Below, in pieces: positions 32,732 through 40,538 of a stretch of 64,000 nt of DNA (position 1 is the stretch's first letter; the number at the start of each line of letters is the position of its first letter). The stretch lies in contig CAWIIX010000015.1 of NCBI GenBank assembly GCA_963836195.1, positions 1 through 64,000 of the forward strand, written 5' to 3'. The notes under the pieces were generated by a model. The model saw only the letters and a list, made by a program, of their open reading frames with translations. It was not told the origin of the DNA and ran no database searches. The stretch is from Trebonia sp963836195 (GTDB taxonomy: Bacteria > Actinomycetota > Actinomycetes > Streptosporangiales > Streptosporangiaceae). The translations under genes and the position numbers were made by a program.

Positions 32732-33522
32732 GGCGTCGCGCCGCTGGTCATAACGGCGGTCGCCGTCCGCTCCTCGCCCGGCCGCAGCCGCAGCGCCTCC
32801 CCGGCGGGCAGGTCGAGGCGGCAGCCGGTCGGCTGGCGGGCCGTCGCGTCGCCGCTCGCGGTCGCCCCGGTACCCAAATCGTCATCTCGAACGGACCCTG
32901 GCTCCGCCTGGTCGGCGAACCGGATCTCGACCGCGGGGTTGACCTGGTCGAGCGGGAAGTGCGAGGAGATCCAGACGTCGCGGCGCCCGGTGTTGCGCAG
33001 CAGGACCGCCCGCCGCGGCGCGCCGGCCGCGAGGGTGATGTCGCCGGCGGCCGCGAGCACCCGGCCCGGGCGGCCGCCCGCGCCGTCCGTCTCGTGCTCG
33101 TCCGTCTCGTGCTCGTCCGTGGGGTCGGCCGCGTCCGGGTGGGCGGCGGTCGTCGGCGAGGGCGACGGTGCGAGAGTCTCCTCGGTCCGTTCGAGATAAG
33201 GGGGTTGCTGATTTTGATCTTCGGGGAACGGGCGGTCGACGTGGACGAGGGTCGTCCCCCACGGGAACAGCGCCTCGACCTCGAGCACCGGGACGAGGGA
33301 GGTGACGCCGGGCAGCAGCGCGGCGGCCGGAACCGCCAACCGGGCCCGCTCGATGACCGTCTCCAGCGCGACGCCGTCCCAGGCCAGCTCGCAGATCTCG
33401 TCGCACACGAGCGCGACCGCCTCGGTCGCGCCGAGCGGGGCGCCGCGGGCGAGCCGCCGCCGGGCGAGGTCGGCCGCCGCCGCCAGCAGCAGCCGCTCCT
33501 GCTCCCGTGGTGTCAGGTGCAT
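32728..33522 (-). CDS. ureAB: Fused urease gamma-beta subunit (UreA-UreB)
   Basis: 264 residues. The N-terminal 100 residues are UreA (MHLTPREQERLLLAAAADLARRR, LVPVLEVEALFPWGTTLVHV). The C-terminal 105 are UreB (GDITLAAGAPRRAVLLRNTGRRDVWISSHFPLDQVNP, LPAGEALRLRPGEERTA). They are joined by an acidic, low-complexity linker of about 60 residues that includes a 15-base tandem duplication (DEHETDEHETD). Two linker or loop segments are encoded by copies of a dispersed repeat. UreB normally continues with a conserved core; here PGSVRDDDLGTGATASGD is an insertion inside it. Structural role: assemble with UreC. Confidence 0.85.
   Translation of the reverse strand: MHLTPREQERLLLAAAADLARRRLARGAPLGATEAVALVCDEICELAWDGVALETVIERARLAVPAAALLPGVTSLVPVLEVEALFPWGTTLVHVDRPFPEDQNQQPPYLERTEETLAPSPSPTTAAHPDAADPTDEHETDEHETDGAGGRPGRVLAAAGDITLAAGAPRRAVLLRNTGRRDVWISSHFPLDQVNPAVEIRFADQAEPGSVRDDDLGTGATASGDATARQPTGCRLDLPAGEALRLRPGEERTATAVMTSGATP
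32880..32898 (-). repeat. Dispersed repeat, copy B, inside ureAB
   Basis: Identical to 28268-28286 over 19 bases. It encodes GSVRDDD within the UreB part, in frame. Confidence 0.75.
33184..33197 (+). repeat. Dispersed repeat, copy C, inverted, inside the ureAB linker
   Basis: GGTCCGTTCGAGAT in the opposite orientation to copies A and B. On the coding strand it supplies YLERTE in the linker. Confidence 0.65.
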
Positions 33523-33548
33523 CCCGTCATGATGTCAGGCGGCGTCGG

Positions 33549-34442
33549 TCAGTCCTCGGCCCGGTCATCGCCGGGCGCGCCCATGCGCTGCACCCAGCGG
33601 GCCAGCTCGGTCTGGTCGGCGGTCGGCGGCAGCGCGTCGGCGGCGGCCGCCCAGAGCTCGAGGCTGCTGCGGCTGAGCCGGTCGGGCGCACCGACCTGCT
33701 CGGCTAGCCCGAGCGCGATGCGCATGTCCTTGACCATCATCCGCAGCGCGAACCCGGAGTTGAAGGTGCCCGGGAGCACGAAATCGGGCCACTTGCTACT
33801 GGTCGACCGGCTCTGCCCGCTGGAGCTGTTGAAGACGTCGATCATGACCCGCGGGTCGAGACCGAAGCGCTGGCCGGCCGCCATCACCTCGGCCACGGAC
33901 AGCAGGTGGGTGGCCGACAGCAGGTTGTTCAGCGCCTTGACGGCGTGGCCGGCCCCCACGCCGCCGACGCCGACAGGGTTGCCGAGGGGCTCGAGCACCG
34001 GCCGGAGCCGGTCGAGCACATCGCCGTCGGCGCCGACCATGATCGTGAGCCGTCCCGCCCTGGCGCCGGCCACGCCGCCGGAGACCGGCGCGTCGACCAG
34101 CGTGATCTCGCGCTGGCCGAGCTCGGCCGCCAGCGCCTGCGTCCTGGCCGGCTCGGACGAGCTCATGTCGATGACGGTCGCGCCCGCCGCCGGCGTGAAC
34201 TGCGGGTCGCGGACCACCGCCTCGACCACGTCCGAGTTCGGCAGCATCAAGATCACGGTGGACGCGTCGCGCACGGCGTCGCCCAGGGCGTCGTGGGCCA
34301 GGCCGCCGGCGTCGGCCAGCGCCGCCCGGGCGCTCGGCGAGACGTCGTGGCCGTGCACGGTGAACCCGGCCTCGGCCAGCCGCGCGGACATCACCGCGCC
34401 CATGTTTCCCAGTCCTATGAATCCGATTACGGTCGAAGTCAC
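33549..34442 (-). CDS. NAD(P)-dependent 3-hydroxyisobutyrate/beta-hydroxyacid dehydrogenase
   Basis: 297 residues. Rossmann motif IGFIGLGNMGAVMSARLAEAG, substrate motif DAPVSGGVAGARAGRLTIMVG and the catalytic Lys in GAGHAVKALNNLL identify the beta-hydroxyacid dehydrogenase family (3-hydroxyisobutyrate, tartronate semialdehyde and related substrates). GTG 34442 overlaps the upstream MFS stop by 4 bases. The pair suggests uptake or export linked to oxidation of a hydroxyacid. Confidence 0.88.
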   Translation of the reverse strand: MTSTVIGFIGLGNMGAVMSARLAEAGFTVHGHDVSPSARAALADAGGLAHDALGDAVRDASTVILMLPNSDVVEAVVRDPQFTPAAGATVIDMSSSEPARTQALAAELGQREITLVDAPVSGGVAGARAGRLTIMVGADGDVLDRLRPVLEPLGNPVGVGGVGAGHAVKALNNLLSATHLLSVAEVMAAGQRFGLDPRVMIDVFNSSSGQSRSTSSKWPDFVLPGTFNSGFALRMMVKDMRIALGLAEQVGAPDRLSRSSLELWAAAADALPPTADQTELARWVQRMGAPGDDRAED

Positions 34443-35821
34443 GGTGCGTTCGCTCCCATCTGGTTGGAACTGCTGAGCTGGTCGGCGGCGGGGCCGCCGC
34501 GCCGGGCGACCACCGTCAGGTAGACGGCGAGCAGCGCCACGCAGACCACCAGCGCGGTCGACGACAGACCGAGCGCCGTGCGCAGCCCGACCGCCGCGCC
34601 GAACAGCCCGACGGTGAACCCGCTGCCGATCCGCATCCCGTTCGCGCCGACCCCGTAGACGCCGATGACCTGCCCCTTCTTCTCGCGCGGGGCGCGCAGC
34701 TGGACGACGGTCTGGGTGACGGACATCGCCGCCAGGTTAGCGACCCCGCCGACGATCAGCAGCGGTGCGGCGATCAGGTAGTCGTGGCTCACGGCGAAGA
34801 ACACCGATGCCGCGCCGTAGACGAGGGTGGACCAGAGCGCGGACCGGACCGAGAGCCTGATCCACCCGGTGCCCTCGAGGAGGAGCCCGCCGAGCACGCC
34901 GCCGAGGCCGTTGGCGAACAGCAGCACCCCGTAGGCGGTGCCGCTGGACAAGCCGGTCGTGGTCGAGGCGATCTCCGGCATCACCACCTGCATGGCCGAG
35001 CCGACGAAGAACGAGCCGAGCCCGGCCAGGATGATCATCGAGGCCAGCACCCGGTCCCGGCTGACCTCCTTGAACACCTTCACCGCGGCCAGCGCGCTCA
35101 CCCGCTCGCGGGCGACGATGCCGTGCCGGGTGTGGCCGGTGAACGTCGTCCGCGCCATCAGGGTCGTCAGCGGCAGGTAGAACGCGATGTTGACCCAGAT
35201 CCCGCGGACCGGGCCGAGGCCGAGCAGCAGCGCCGAGCCGACCACCGGGCCGGCCAGCACGCCGAGCGACCGCGCGGTCGAGTTGAGCCTGATCGCGCTG
35301 GGCAGATCCTCGACCCCGACGAAATCCTCGAGCAGGAGCTGCTCGGGCGGCGCCCACAGCGCCCCTGCAGTGCCGTGCAGAATCAGCAGGATGCAGGCGT
35401 TCCAGACCGTCAGCGAGTTCGTGAAAAACAAGATGCCCCAGGTCAGCGACACCGCCATGAACAGCGCCTGCGATCGGAGAATGAGCTTGCGGCAGTCGTA
35501 GCGGTCGGCGAGGGCGCCGAAGTACGGCGACAGCAGCAGGAACGGCAGCCAGTGACTGATGACCTCGAAGCCAGTCAGGGCCGGAGAGTGGAACTTCTCC
35601 CAGATCACCCAGTAGGTGATGACGTGCTCGACGTTGTCGGCCATCATCGCCAGCGCCGCGCCGCCGAGATAGGCGCGGCAGGAGCGGTTGCGCAGCGCGG
35701 CGAACTTAACCGATCGCGCCGGCAGCGCCCCGGCGATTGGCTGCGCCGCGTTGGTGAGATCGCCTTCTGGCTCCGGATCCAGCACGGGGATGTGGGTCGG
35801 AATGCCACAGGCTGCACACAT
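34439..35821 (-). CDS. MFS transporter (EntS-like)
   Basis: 460 residues. After a Cys-containing N-terminal tail come 12 helices (YLGGAALAMMADNVEHVITYW first). The loop ALADRYDCRKLILRSQ is the MFS G-x-x-x-D-R-x-G-R/K motif in EntS-type form. EntS members export siderophores, but this group is broad. Translationally coupled to the dehydrogenase downstream; the substrate may be that enzyme's substrate or product. Confidence 0.85.
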   Translation of the reverse strand: MCAACGIPTHIPVLDPEPEGDLTNAAQPIAGALPARSVKFAALRNRSCRAYLGGAALAMMADNVEHVITYWVIWEKFHSPALTGFEVISHWLPFLLLSPYFGALADRYDCRKLILRSQALFMAVSLTWGILFFTNSLTVWNACILLILHGTAGALWAPPEQLLLEDFVGVEDLPSAIRLNSTARSLGVLAGPVVGSALLLGLGPVRGIWVNIAFYLPLTTLMARTTFTGHTRHGIVARERVSALAAVKVFKEVSRDRVLASMIILAGLGSFFVGSAMQVVMPEIASTTTGLSSGTAYGVLLFANGLGGVLGGLLLEGTGWIRLSVRSALWSTLVYGAASVFFAVSHDYLIAAPLLIVGGVANLAAMSVTQTVVQLRAPREKKGQVIGVYGVGANGMRIGSGFTVGLFGAAVGLRTALGLSSTALVVCVALLAVYLTVVARRGGPAADQLSSSNQMGANAP

Positions 35822-36033
35822 GCGCGACAGTCTAAACCGGACGAATCGGACGGATCTCCGATGCGCGGGGCCGTGGCCAGAATGTTAGCGAGGCTAAGGT
35901 TTGCGGGCGAGGCCGGGCAGGAAGCCCCGGGCCGGACGACCCACCGAGGACGAACCAGAAGCCTCTGCACAAAGCGTCACCACTACTGCACGGTTAGTAA
36001 TAACGGTTCGACACTAAACGAAAGCAGGACGCT

Positions 36034-36114
36034 CATGACTACCGTAACGCAACCTACCCCGGCACCTGGGAAGACAGCAGCGGCCGGGGCGGCCTCGCCG
36101 ACGAGGGGAGGCTG
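36034..36114 (+). CDS. 26-residue ORF coupled to the NlpC/P60 gene
   Basis: ATG 36034 has GCAGGA 8 bases upstream. The peptide is Thr/Pro/Ala/Gly-rich and ends TRGG. Its stop TGA 36112-36114 sits on the GGGGAGG Shine-Dalgarno region of the next gene (ATG 36117). Translation of it may open or gate that site. No homology recognised; a fortuitous ORF is possible. Confidence 0.4.
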
Positions 36115-36116
36115 AA

Positions 36117-36788
36117 ATGCAGCGCACCAAGATGTCCATGATCGTAGTCGCGGGCGCCGCAGTCGTGATCAGCACTGGGGCGGCCACGGCCGCGGAGGCC
36201 AGCCCTGCGGCCACCCACACGGCCACCGTGCAGGTGCCCAGCGTCGTCGGCGAGGCGCAGGCGACCGCCTACGCAAAGATCTCCAAAGCCGGGCTCACGC
36301 CGAGGATGAGCGCGACGACCCATCCTGTCCGGGGACAGATCCTCTATGTCGAGTCTCAGGCTCCGAGGGCCGGCCGGGAGGCCGTCAAGGGCGCCACCGT
36401 CACCGTCACCAGCCAGACGTTCAACCAGAAGGCGGCGGGGTACGCGACAACACTGGAGGGCATCCCGTACCTGTACGGGGGGACCACCAAGCAAGGATTC
36501 GATTGCTCCGGGCTCACTCAGTACGTGTACAACCACGGGGGCAGGCAGATCGCGCGCACATCCGACGAGCAGTTCCACGAGTTCCGTAGCGAGGCGCACT
36601 CGCAGGCTCAGCCGGGCGACCTGGTGTTCTTCCACGACACGAGCAATCTGCAAAGCCACGTGTATCACGTCGGGGTCTTCGAGGGAGGCACCGACATGGT
36701 GGCCGCCACGCACACCGGCTCTGATGTTCAGGAGCAGTCGTACACGTGGGGCGGGAACACCGTCTCGTTTGGCACCGTCTCGCACTAG
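36117..36788 (+). CDS. Secreted NlpC/P60 peptidoglycan hydrolase with a PASTA domain
   Basis: 223 residues. Signal peptide (MSMIVVAGAAVVISTGAATAAEA), then one PASTA domain (about 37-100: VQVPSVVGEAQATAYAKISKAGL), which binds muropeptides or beta-lactams. The NlpC/P60 domain has catalytic Cys in GFDCSGLTQYV and His in HVYHVGVF. It cleaves D-Glu/mDAP-type bonds in the cell wall. PASTA plus NlpC/P60 in one short protein is uncommon. Preceded by a small ORF. Confidence 0.88.
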   Translation: MQRTKMSMIVVAGAAVVISTGAATAAEASPAATHTATVQVPSVVGEAQATAYAKISKAGLTPRMSATTHPVRGQILYVESQAPRAGREAVKGATVTVTSQTFNQKAAGYATTLEGIPYLYGGTTKQGFDCSGLTQYVYNHGGRQIARTSDEQFHEFRSEAHSQAQPGDLVFFHDTSNLQSHVYHVGVFEGGTDMVAATHTGSDVQEQSYTWGGNTVSFGTVSH

Positions 36789-36867
36789 GCAGAGCCGATG
36801 CCGCCCGATCGACGATCTAGTTCCGACGCCACCCTGTCGGTCTCGCCCAAGGTCCGGTTAGTCCGCC

Positions 36868-36873
36868 TATCAT
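36868..36873 (+). promoter_or_regulatory. -10 box TATCAT of a leaderless transcript
   Basis: TATCAT followed by six bases (GGGCTG) and GTG 36880. Confidence 0.55.
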
Positions 36874-36879
36874 GGGCTG

Positions 36880-37542
36880 GTGAGCCAGGATCGAGGCGCA
36901 TCACGCAGCGGCAGGCTGCCGGCGACGGCGGCCGAGCGGATACTGAGCGCCGCGATGCGCGAGTTCGCGAAGTACGGGTTCGCCGGCGCCCGGGTGGAGC
37001 GGATCGTGAGCCGGGCGGACGTGAGCCCCCGGTCGCTCTACTACCACTTCGACAGCAAGCGGGGCCTCTATGACGCCGTGCGCGAGCGGCTGAGCTCGCA
37101 GCACTTCGAGGACTTCGTGCGCGGCGTCACCGACGAGCCGCTGGTCGACCGGCTCCTCGCCAACATCGACGTCGCGATGACACCGCGCTGGCAGACGTGG
37201 GCGCGGATGCTGATGTGGGAGGCGCTGGACGGCGGGGCCGGCAGCGCGCCCTACCCGGAGGGGACGGTGCCCGGTGACCTGCTCGCCATCCGCGCCGCCC
37301 AGGAGCGGGGCGAGATCGACCCGGACCTCGACCCGCATGTGCTGACGCTCGCGTTCATCGCGATCACGTTCTGGCCGACGATGTTCCCGCAGTCGACCAA
37401 GCGCCTGACTGAGGGCATGCCCAAGGACGAGCTCCTGCGGGCGCGCAAGGACCTGGTGCGAGCGCTGGTGCAGCGGCTCGGCGAGGACGCCGCTCTGGAG
37501 CTACCCGCCGCGGTCGTCCCGGGGGGCGAGGAGCCGCGTTAG
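36880..37542 (+). CDS. TetR family transcriptional regulator
   Basis: 220 residues. The helix-turn-helix is at residues 20-65 (AAERILSAAMREFAKYGFAGARVERIVSRADVSPRSLYYHFDSKRGLYDAV). The ligand domain ends in a Trp/Phe-rich helix (FIAITFWPTMFPQ) of the kind seen in AcrR-like repressors. GTG 36880 has a clear -10 box. Its last 42 bases overlap the convergent MFS gene. It is likely to control that MFS and the Rieske/liv operon. Confidence 0.88.
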   Translation: MSQDRGASRSGRLPATAAERILSAAMREFAKYGFAGARVERIVSRADVSPRSLYYHFDSKRGLYDAVRERLSSQHFEDFVRGVTDEPLVDRLLANIDVAMTPRWQTWARMLMWEALDGGAGSAPYPEGTVPGDLLAIRAAQERGEIDPDLDPHVLTLAFIAITFWPTMFPQSTKRLTEGMPKDELLRARKDLVRALVQRLGEDAALELPAAVVPGGEEPR

Positions 37543-38943
37543 CGTCAGCGTGCCAAGCGCCAGCGCCAGGTCGCACAGGCACGCCACCCGGAAGCCGGCC
37601 ACGTAGCCGCCGGTCCGCCCGCTGCCGACGGCCGCGAAAAAGCCCAGGCTCACCAGGGCGAGGCCGATGGTCCCCGACATCTGCTGGACGGTGACGAGCA
37701 CGCCGGCCGGGGCTCCCGGGTCCGCGACCGGGACCCGGCTCAGCACCACGCCGATGATCGGCGGGATCAGCAGCCCCTGCCCGAGCCCGAACAGCGTCAC
37801 CCCGACCAGCACCAGGGCCGTGGGACGGCCGGGGCCGGCCGCCGCCAGCAGCACGAGGAGGCCGGCCGCCTGGAAGGCCGCCCCGGCGGTCAGCGTGCTG
37901 CGGCCGTAGCGCCCGACCAGCGCGCTGCTCGACAGGCTGGCGAGGAAGTTGCCCGCGGCGAGCGGCACGAACGTCAGCCCCGCGACCATGGGGCTGTCAC
38001 CTCGTCCCGTCTGCAGGTACAGGCCGAGGACGAAGAAGAAGGAGGTGATCGTCGCGTACAGCGTGACGTTCACCAGCAGCCCCCGCCGGAAGTCCCGCGA
38101 CCGGAACAGGCCGAGGTCCACCAGCGGCTGCTTCCAGGCGCGGACCCGGTGCTCCCACCACGCGAACGCCGCGCCGGAGACGGGGACCGCGGCCAGGAAG
38201 AGCCAGCACCACAGCGGCCAGCCGAGCGCGCCGCCCTCGACGATCGGGATGGTCAGCAGCCCGGCCGCGAGGGTGAGCAGGGCGACGCCGGCCAGGTCGA
38301 GGCTGGGACGGGTCGGCGACCGGGACTCGGGCACGCTCCGGAACCCGAACAGGAACGTGAGGGCGGCGACCGGGACGTTGACCAGGAAGATCGGCCGCCA
38401 GCCGAGGCCACCGATATTGGCCGAGAGCAAGATCCCGCCGAGCGCCTGCCCGCTGACCTGCCCGGCGGCGATGGTCATCCCGTAGACGCCGAGGGCGATG
38501 CGGCGTTCCCGGGCCGGGAAGCTCACCCGGATGATCGACAGCACCTGGGGGACCATCATCGCGGCCGCCGCGCCCTGCCCGAGCCGGGCGATGACCAGGG
38601 CGTCGCTCGTCGGCGCGAGGCCGCTCGCGGTCGAGGCCAGCGTGAACGCCGCCATCCCGGAGAAGAAGACGCGGCGGCGCCCGTACCGGTCACCGAGCCG
38701 CCCGCCGGTGACCAGCCCCAGCGAGAAGGTAAGCCCGTAGCCGCCGACGATCAGCTCCAGGGCCGGCGGGCCGCTGCCGAGGTCCCGGTGCAGCACCGGG
38801 GTGGCGACGTTGACCGCGAAGAAGTCGAACACGTTCATGAACATGCCGGGCAGGACGGCCACGAGGACCAGCCACGCGCTGCGGCCGGTCCTCGTGTCCT
38901 CCGAGGCGACGACGGGGGCGGGCGCCGCCTCGGCATGGGTCAT
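37501..38943 (-). CDS. MFS transporter, DHA2 (EmrB/QacA-like) family
   Basis: 480 residues with 14 helices. Motif A is LGDRYGRRRVFFSG and motif C-like is GQVSGQALGGILL. DHA2 members export drugs, dyes or toxic metabolites by proton antiport. It starts 25 bases after the Rieske oxygenase gene on the same strand and so probably belongs to the same transcript, perhaps exporting a toxic intermediate. It shares its 3' end with tetR. Confidence 0.87.
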   Translation of the reverse strand: MTHAEAAPAPVVASEDTRTGRSAWLVLVAVLPGMFMNVFDFFAVNVATPVLHRDLGSGPPALELIVGGYGLTFSLGLVTGGRLGDRYGRRRVFFSGMAAFTLASTASGLAPTSDALVIARLGQGAAAAMMVPQVLSIIRVSFPARERRIALGVYGMTIAAGQVSGQALGGILLSANIGGLGWRPIFLVNVPVAALTFLFGFRSVPESRSPTRPSLDLAGVALLTLAAGLLTIPIVEGGALGWPLWCWLFLAAVPVSGAAFAWWEHRVRAWKQPLVDLGLFRSRDFRRGLLVNVTLYATITSFFFVLGLYLQTGRGDSPMVAGLTFVPLAAGNFLASLSSSALVGRYGRSTLTAGAAFQAAGLLVLLAAAGPGRPTALVLVGVTLFGLGQGLLIPPIIGVVLSRVPVADPGAPAGVLVTVQQMSGTIGLALVSLGFFAAVGSGRTGGYVAGFRVACLCDLALALGTLTLTRLLAPRDDRGG

Positions 38944-38968
38944 GTTGTCGGTGCGGGAATCAGGCCGG

Positions 38969-40306
38969 TCAGTCGATCATGTCGGTGAGCTGCACGCCGG
39001 TGGTCGCGGTCGACGACTCGCGGACTACCGGGTCGTCCTCGGTGCCGATCGTCCGCCAGTCCTCACCGGGCTCGAGGATCTTCTCCGCGCCCCTGATGAC
39101 GGTGAAGTTGCCGGCCAGGGCCGGGGGCTCCTTCCCGTCGGCCAGCCCCTTCGCCGCCGACAGGAGGATGTGCCGCATGCGGCTGATCGCCTTGTCGGTG
39201 GAGCCGAGCTGCTCCTGGGTGCGGTCGTAGATCGGGCCCATCGACTCGGTCACCATCAGGTCCTGGCTCACGAAGTCGTCGACGCCGCTGAAGATGCCCC
39301 GCTTCTCCCGGACCTCCTGCGACATCTGGTAGTCGTTCTCCGCTGTGTACAGACGAGGGGTGATCCCGTTGCGGGGATTGGTGACCGGGGTCGAGAACGG
39401 GGCGAGCGAGAAGAGGTTCGCGCCGCCGTAGTTTCGCGGGTTCCGCCACGCCGTCGGGGCGGAGAAGTAGCGCCAGCAGTTCTCGTCGTCGATCGGCACG
39501 AACATCCCGCAGCCCACGCTGAACGGGATCGACGCGACCATCGTCGCGTACGGCAGCGCGTAGGCGGTGACCCGCACGTGGGTGTTGCCGTTGGGGGTGG
39601 TGCGGATGCCGGCGTAGCGGTACCCGAACCAGGTGTCGTCGATCTCGAGCCGGGGGGCGCGGTCGTGCCGCCAGAACTTCCACGACATCGCGTTGGACGG
39701 GTAGCCGGGCTTGTCCGAGCCGTCGTCGGGCAGGTCGTCGATGCCGTCCCACTGGTGCAGGTGGGAGATGTGGGAGGTGTCGATGTTGCCCTCCATCGCC
39801 TGCACCCAGTTGCAGGTCGAGTGCTGCTTCGACGCCATGGCCTCACCGTCGGCGAGTCCCTCGGTGCCGAAGTCGCGGAACGGGGTCATGGTGTCGCGCG
39901 GGCCCATGTAGGTCCAGACGATCCCGCCGGACTCGTGGACGGGGTAGGACTTCATCCGGACCTTCTCGCAGAACGGGGCCGGCTCGCTGGGCATGTCGAC
40001 GCAGGTGCCGTTCACGTCGAACGCCCAGCCGTGGTACACGCAGCGCAGCGACGCGTCCTCGTTGCGCCCGAAGTACAGCGACGCGCCGCGGTGCGGGCAG
40101 TTCTCCTGGACCAGGCCGACCCGGCCCCGGGTGTCGCGGAACGCGACCAGGTTCTCGCCGAGCAGCCGCACCCGGGCCGGGGGACTGCCGGGCTCGGGGA
40201 TCTCCGCCGACAGGCAGGCCGGGGTCCAGTACCGGCGCAGCAGCTCGCCCATCAGGGTTCCCGGGCCCACCCGGGTCAGGATCTCGTTGTCCTCCGCCTT
40301 AAGCAC
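38969..40306 (-). CDS. Rieske 2Fe-2S aromatic ring-hydroxylating oxygenase, phthalate-4,5-dioxygenase-like
   Basis: 445 residues. Rieske domain (about 25-120): CPHRG and CVYHGW give the 2Cys-2His cluster. The catalytic domain has NIDTSHISHLH, the Asn-x-Asp-x2-His-x-x-His mononuclear iron site. The overall order and the PTACLSAEI-like N-terminus place it with single-subunit oxygenases of the phthalate/vanillate/carbazole type. It introduces oxygen into an aromatic ring or removes a methyl group. No ferredoxin reductase is nearby. GTG 40306 follows GAGGAGG. The liv genes upstream probably bring in its substrate. Confidence 0.88.
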   Translation of the reverse strand: MLKAEDNEILTRVGPGTLMGELLRRYWTPACLSAEIPEPGSPPARVRLLGENLVAFRDTRGRVGLVQENCPHRGASLYFGRNEDASLRCVYHGWAFDVNGTCVDMPSEPAPFCEKVRMKSYPVHESGGIVWTYMGPRDTMTPFRDFGTEGLADGEAMASKQHSTCNWVQAMEGNIDTSHISHLHQWDGIDDLPDDGSDKPGYPSNAMSWKFWRHDRAPRLEIDDTWFGYRYAGIRTTPNGNTHVRVTAYALPYATMVASIPFSVGCGMFVPIDDENCWRYFSAPTAWRNPRNYGGANLFSLAPFSTPVTNPRNGITPRLYTAENDYQMSQEVREKRGIFSGVDDFVSQDLMVTESMGPIYDRTQEQLGSTDKAISRMRHILLSAAKGLADGKEPPALAGNFTVIRGAEKILEPGEDWRTIGTEDDPVVRESSTATTGVQLTDMID

Positions 40307-40333
40307 GGCGTGCCTCCTCCTCGAGGGTTTCCT

Positions 40334-40390
40334 TCAGATGACAGGCTGCGAGTTCGCCAGGCCGACCGCCTCGACGAGGCTGGGGTCCAC
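40334..40390 (-). other. 18-codon ORF with a duplicated ribosome-binding site
   Basis: GTG 40390 is preceded by GGAGGCACGGC, nearly the same as the GGAGGCACGCC ahead of the Rieske start 84 bases away. The tiny frame (start MDPSLVEAVGLANSQ) ends at TGA 40334-40336. It may be a duplicated 5' end or an uncharacterised leader. Confidence 0.25.
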
Positions 40391-40416
40391 GCCGTGCCTC
40401 CATTCCCGCCTTTCTC

Positions 40417-40466
40417 ACCGTCTCACCATGCAATCACGGTTGTCAATTATTAAGTAAACACTTTAC
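40417..40466 (-). promoter_or_regulatory. Promoter and operator candidate upstream of the Rieske gene
   Basis: On the minus strand TTGACA (40441-40446) is a perfect -35, with GACGGT 18 bases on as a weak -10. Just upstream GTAAA-CAC-TTTAC (40454-40466) is a 5-bp inverted repeat, a possible TetR/IclR-type site. The region is AT-rich compared with its surroundings. Confidence 0.5.
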
Positions 40467-40538
40467 CGCCGACATTTTTGTGGCCAATGGAAACTGCGGG
40501 TAGTAATCGGTGAGTGCCTGTTAATAACGGTGCTGGAG

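Noticed and set aside
30908..33199. 763-codon plus-strand frame opposite the urease genes
   Set aside because: Arg/Val/Gly-rich antisense shadow; both urease genes on the other strand are clearly conserved.
35822..36033. c-di-AMP (ydaO-type) riboswitch upstream of the NlpC/P60 gene
   Set aside because: Such switches often precede wall hydrolases in actinobacteria, but its conserved blocks could not be found here.
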